Positions 61,967 to 64,000 of a DNA stretch of 64,000 bases are shown here, in pieces. The stretch is taken from positions 1,054,001-1,118,000 of the forward strand of contig NC_014550.1 in NCBI RefSeq assembly GCF_000197735.1. Direction: 5' to 3'. The translations under genes and the position numbers were made by a program. The notes under the pieces were generated by a model, which was not told where the DNA came from, ran no database searches, and saw only the letters and a program-made list of their open reading frames with translations. Position 1 is the stretch's first letter, and every line of letters starts with the position of its first letter. The stretch is from Glutamicibacter arilaitensis Re117. Lineage in GTDB: Bacteria; Actinomycetota; Actinomycetes; Actinomycetales; Micrococcaceae.

Positions 61967-62428
61967 CTAGTCCAGCTGCATGATGTTCTCGGTAACGACC
62001 TCTGCACGGGCGTTGGAGAAAATCTGCTCGGTACCGACGGTTTTGAATCCGCGGCGTTCCAGTACCTTGATGGAGCCAAGGTTGTCCTGGACCACGTGCG
62101 CAGTCAGCGGACGCTTGGTGTACTCAGCGAGGAATGCATCTACGGCGCTGGTGGTCAGACCCTTGCCCCAGTACTTGGTGGATGTCCAGAAATTGATCTC
62201 AGGCATGTCTCCGTCGAAGACCAAAATGGAGCCAACAACATCGCCTTCATGCTCAATGGTGCGAACCAGAATATTTGGATCGTTCAGAATCGAATTCCAA
62301 TGGTGGTCGAATACCGCGCGGTCGGCTGGGTTACGCGCCTGATAAGCGGCCATGAGGTTCGCCTCAGGTTCTTGCTGGTGAGCGAAGAATGCGTCCAAGT
62401 CGGAAGGGTGGACTTCACGTAGCTGCAC
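61967..62428 (-). CDS. GNAT-family N-acetyltransferase
   Basis: A 153-residue protein starting at GTG with AAAGG 9 bases ahead. The acetyl-CoA region is INFWTSTKYWGKGLTTSAVDAFLAE followed by VQDNLGSIKVLERRGFKTVG, the usual N-x2-S-x3-L/E-x3-G-F pattern. It resembles RimJ/RimL-type enzymes. Substrate unknown. Confidence 0.86.
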   Translation of the reverse strand: MQLREVHPSDLDAFFAHQQEPEANLMAAYQARNPADRAVFDHHWNSILNDPNILVRTIEHEGDVVGSILVFDGDMPEINFWTSTKYWGKGLTTSAVDAFLAEYTKRPLTAHVVQDNLGSIKVLERRGFKTVGTEQIFSNARAEVVTENIMQLD

Positions 62429-62497
62429 GATAAAGGCCTTTCAGTCTGATGGGGCAGCGTGCCGGTTTCGGCACGCCAATAAACAATGGCTTGAAAC

Positions 62498-63121
62498 CTA
62501 CACTACCGGGGAAGTGAGCGCCGCGAGTGCCATGTTGGACAATAACGGCTTCAGCCCGGACTTTTTGGTCCTCGGCGAGTGGGCGGAATGAGCGGTTGAG
62601 TTCAGCAAGCCGAAAACAGCATGGGCGCGGAATCGGTGGGACTGCTTGCTTCCGCTGGGATGCAATTTGGCCAGTTCGGTAGTCCAGAGCCCAATGTAGG
62701 AGTTCTGTAGTTTACGAACCAAAGCCAATTCGGCCTTCGGCAATGATTTCAAATCGCGGTCTTGGACCTGCAAGATATCCGGGCGGGACAGCGAGAAATC
62801 AGTATGGAAATCAACTAGGCGCGAAAGAATTTCCAAGGGAGTGCCGCCAGCTTCGGTCGCCGCGCAACCGCCAGCATAGATGTCTTTAGACATATCCACT
62901 AACAGTGCGATGAGCACTGCCTGCTTGCCGGCAAAATGCCTGTATACCGCTGGACCTGAGATACCGCACGCAGCGCCCAGATCTTCGAGAGAAACCCCGG
63001 CATAGCCGTTCAAAGCGAACAACCGAGTGGCTTCGCGCAAGAGAGCTTCACGTCGTTCAGCTTTGGCGCGCTCACGATCAGTTGGTTCGTTGAGCGACTG
63101 ATATTTACTCGCCAACACCAT
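62498..63121 (-). CDS. TetR-family regulator
   Basis: About 207 residues. The HTH is at about residues 20-60 (REATRLFALNGYAGVSLEDLGAACGISGPAVYRHFAGKQAVL), with a helical ligand domain after it. AAGGAG directly touches ATG 63124, so the start is more likely ATG 63121 or GTG 63118. It is divergent from an acyl-CoA dehydrogenase gene, the usual position for a repressor of fatty or branched-chain acyl catabolism. Confidence 0.88.
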   Translation of the reverse strand: MVLASKYQSLNEPTDRERAKAERREALLREATRLFALNGYAGVSLEDLGAACGISGPAVYRHFAGKQAVLIALLVDMSKDIYAGGCAATEAGGTPLEILSRLVDFHTDFSLSRPDILQVQDRDLKSLPKAELALVRKLQNSYIGLWTTELAKLHPSGSKQSHRFRAHAVFGLLNSTAHSAHSPRTKKSGLKPLLSNMALAALTSPVV

Positions 63122-63190
63122 CATCTCCTTACGTTTGCCAAGGACTGCTCTGGACAACTGTGACGGCTGCCACTAGTGTCAAAAATGCAG

Positions 63191-63233
63191 CTGTTTGCAG
63201 ACGCGCAAACAGAAGCCAGTTAATAAATATTAA
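63191..63233. promoter_or_regulatory. two operator candidates between TetR and acyl-CoA dehydrogenase
   Basis: TGTTTGC-N6-GCAAACA (63191-63210) has perfect 7-bp arms. GTTAAT-AAAT-ATTAAC (63218-63233) has perfect 6-bp arms. Either could bind the adjacent TetR protein and control both divergent genes. Confidence 0.5.
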
Positions 63234-63357
63234 CCATACTCGTCAGGCACCGTGCTTCCAAGAAAAGCACGTGTCCCGAGACTTAAATGACCTACACCGG
63301 AATCTCCAAGAAACAGTTGCAGGGTGTTGGTTTGTCCATCAACAAAGAGAGAGCCTC

Positions 63358-64000
63358 ATGATTGACCTCGAACTCGATGATCAGCACCAAGACCTGGTCG
63401 ACATGGTCCGCGAATTCGCCCAGGAAGTTGTTGCGCCGCAAAGTGCGCAGCACGATGCAGACCATACTTTCCCCTACGACATCGTCAAGCAGATGGGGCA
63501 GATGGGTCTCTTCGGCCTGCCGATCTCTGAAGAACACGGCGGATCCGGCGGAGACTACTTCCACTTGGCGCTGGCCCTGGAAGAACTGGGCAAGGTAGAT
63601 CAGTCCGTGGCCATCACCTTAGAAGCCGGTGTGTCCCTCGGGGCCATGCCGATCTATCGTTTTGGCAATGAAGCGCAGAAGCAGAAGTGGCTGCCGGCAT
63701 TGGCAACCGGTGAACGTTTGGCTGGTTTCGGCCTGACCGAACCCGGCGCGGGTTCTGATGCCTCAGCGGCCTTGACCAAGGCAAAGCTTGAAGATGGCCA
63801 TTGGGTCATCGACGGAGCCAAGGAATTCATCACCAACTCCGGAACCGATATCACTTCCCATGTCACCGCCACCGCAGTGACCGGAGTGGATGAAGCTACC
63901 GGCAAGAAGGAAATCTCGGCGATTATCGTGCCAACCGGCACCGAGGGGTTCACTGCTGAAAAGGCCTATAACAAAGTGGGCTGGCATGCCAGCGATACTC
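63358..64000 (+). CDS. acyl-CoA dehydrogenase (N-terminal part, runs off the window)
   Basis: The open frame from ATG 63358 reaches the window end (214 residues seen of about 380). IDLELDDQHQDLVDMVREFAQEVVAP, QMGLFGLPISEEHGGSGGDYFHLALALEELGKVD and GFGLTEPGAGSDASA (FAD/substrate region) are typical. It oxidises an acyl-CoA to the 2-enoyl form. The divergent TetR gene is its likely regulator. Chain-length or branched-chain preference cannot be told. Confidence 0.9.
   Translation, partial: MIDLELDDQHQDLVDMVREFAQEVVAPQSAQHDADHTFPYDIVKQMGQMGLFGLPISEEHGGSGGDYFHLALALEELGKVDQSVAITLEAGVSLGAMPIYRFGNEAQKQKWLPALATGERLAGFGLTEPGAGSDASAALTKAKLEDGHWVIDGAKEFITNSGTDITSHVTATAVTGVDEATGKKEISAIIVPTGTEGFTAEKAYNKVGWHASDT

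Overview
The window reads as chromosome of a high-GC actinobacterium, most likely Micrococcaceae (Arthrobacter/Glutamicibacter-like). This rests on GTG starts, actinobacterial gene order around rpsB-tsf-pyrH-frr-cdsA, a desferrioxamine-type desA-desB-desC/D locus under a DtxR/DmdR-type iron box, BioQ-like boxes at a biotin operon, and DUF485/SSS carboxylate symporters. The genus is an inference from gene content; no database search was possible.

Layout. 0.2-4.8 kb: an operon of a small secreted peptide, an orphan sensor kinase with an altered H-box, an SLC13-type carrier and a frameshifted glycerate kinase. 4.8-6.05 kb: a lower-GC two-gene block (bacterial PH-domain protein, DUF6308 protein) bracketed by two 30-bp near-identical direct repeats. 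6.1-8.8 kb: type II lumazine synthase, LLM flavin oxidoreductase, and a divergent XRE regulator/methionine aminopeptidase pair sharing a double palindrome. 8.8-14.5 kb: a tightly overlapping biotin operon bioB-bioA-bioF-P450-bioD. 14.6-16.1 kb: an F420/NADP oxidoreductase-like protein and a mycothiol-dependent-isomerase-like protein. 16.2-21.4 kb: hydroxamate siderophore genes (DesA, DesB, fused DesC-DesD), with a divergent MFS exporter at 21.7 kb.

23-28.8 kb: two GT4 glycosyltransferases, a DMT transporter, a holin-like membrane protein, tRNA-Asn, tRNA-Met and an M23 peptidase. 29.2-34.5 kb: the housekeeping block rpsB, tsf, pyrH, frr, cdsA and a DivIVA-repeat protein. 34.6-42.6 kb: a GntR/MFS pair, then a divergon in which a LytS/LytTR two-component system lies between two SSS symporters, each with a small membrane partner; direct repeats fitting LytTR binding sites lie upstream of the second pair. 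42.7-46.8 kb: Lrp regulator divergent from E1-alpha, E1-beta and E2 of a 2-oxoacid dehydrogenase.

47-61 kb: two complete oligo/dipeptide ABC operons (binding lipoprotein, two permeases, double ATPase). A class C group II intron sits exactly behind the terminator of the first. 61-64 kb: hemerythrin-like protein, small membrane protein, GNAT acetyltransferase, and a TetR regulator divergent from an acyl-CoA dehydrogenase that runs off the window.

The main themes are carboxylate and peptide uptake, iron and biotin acquisition, and compact regulatory DNA in which operators overlap promoters or terminators.
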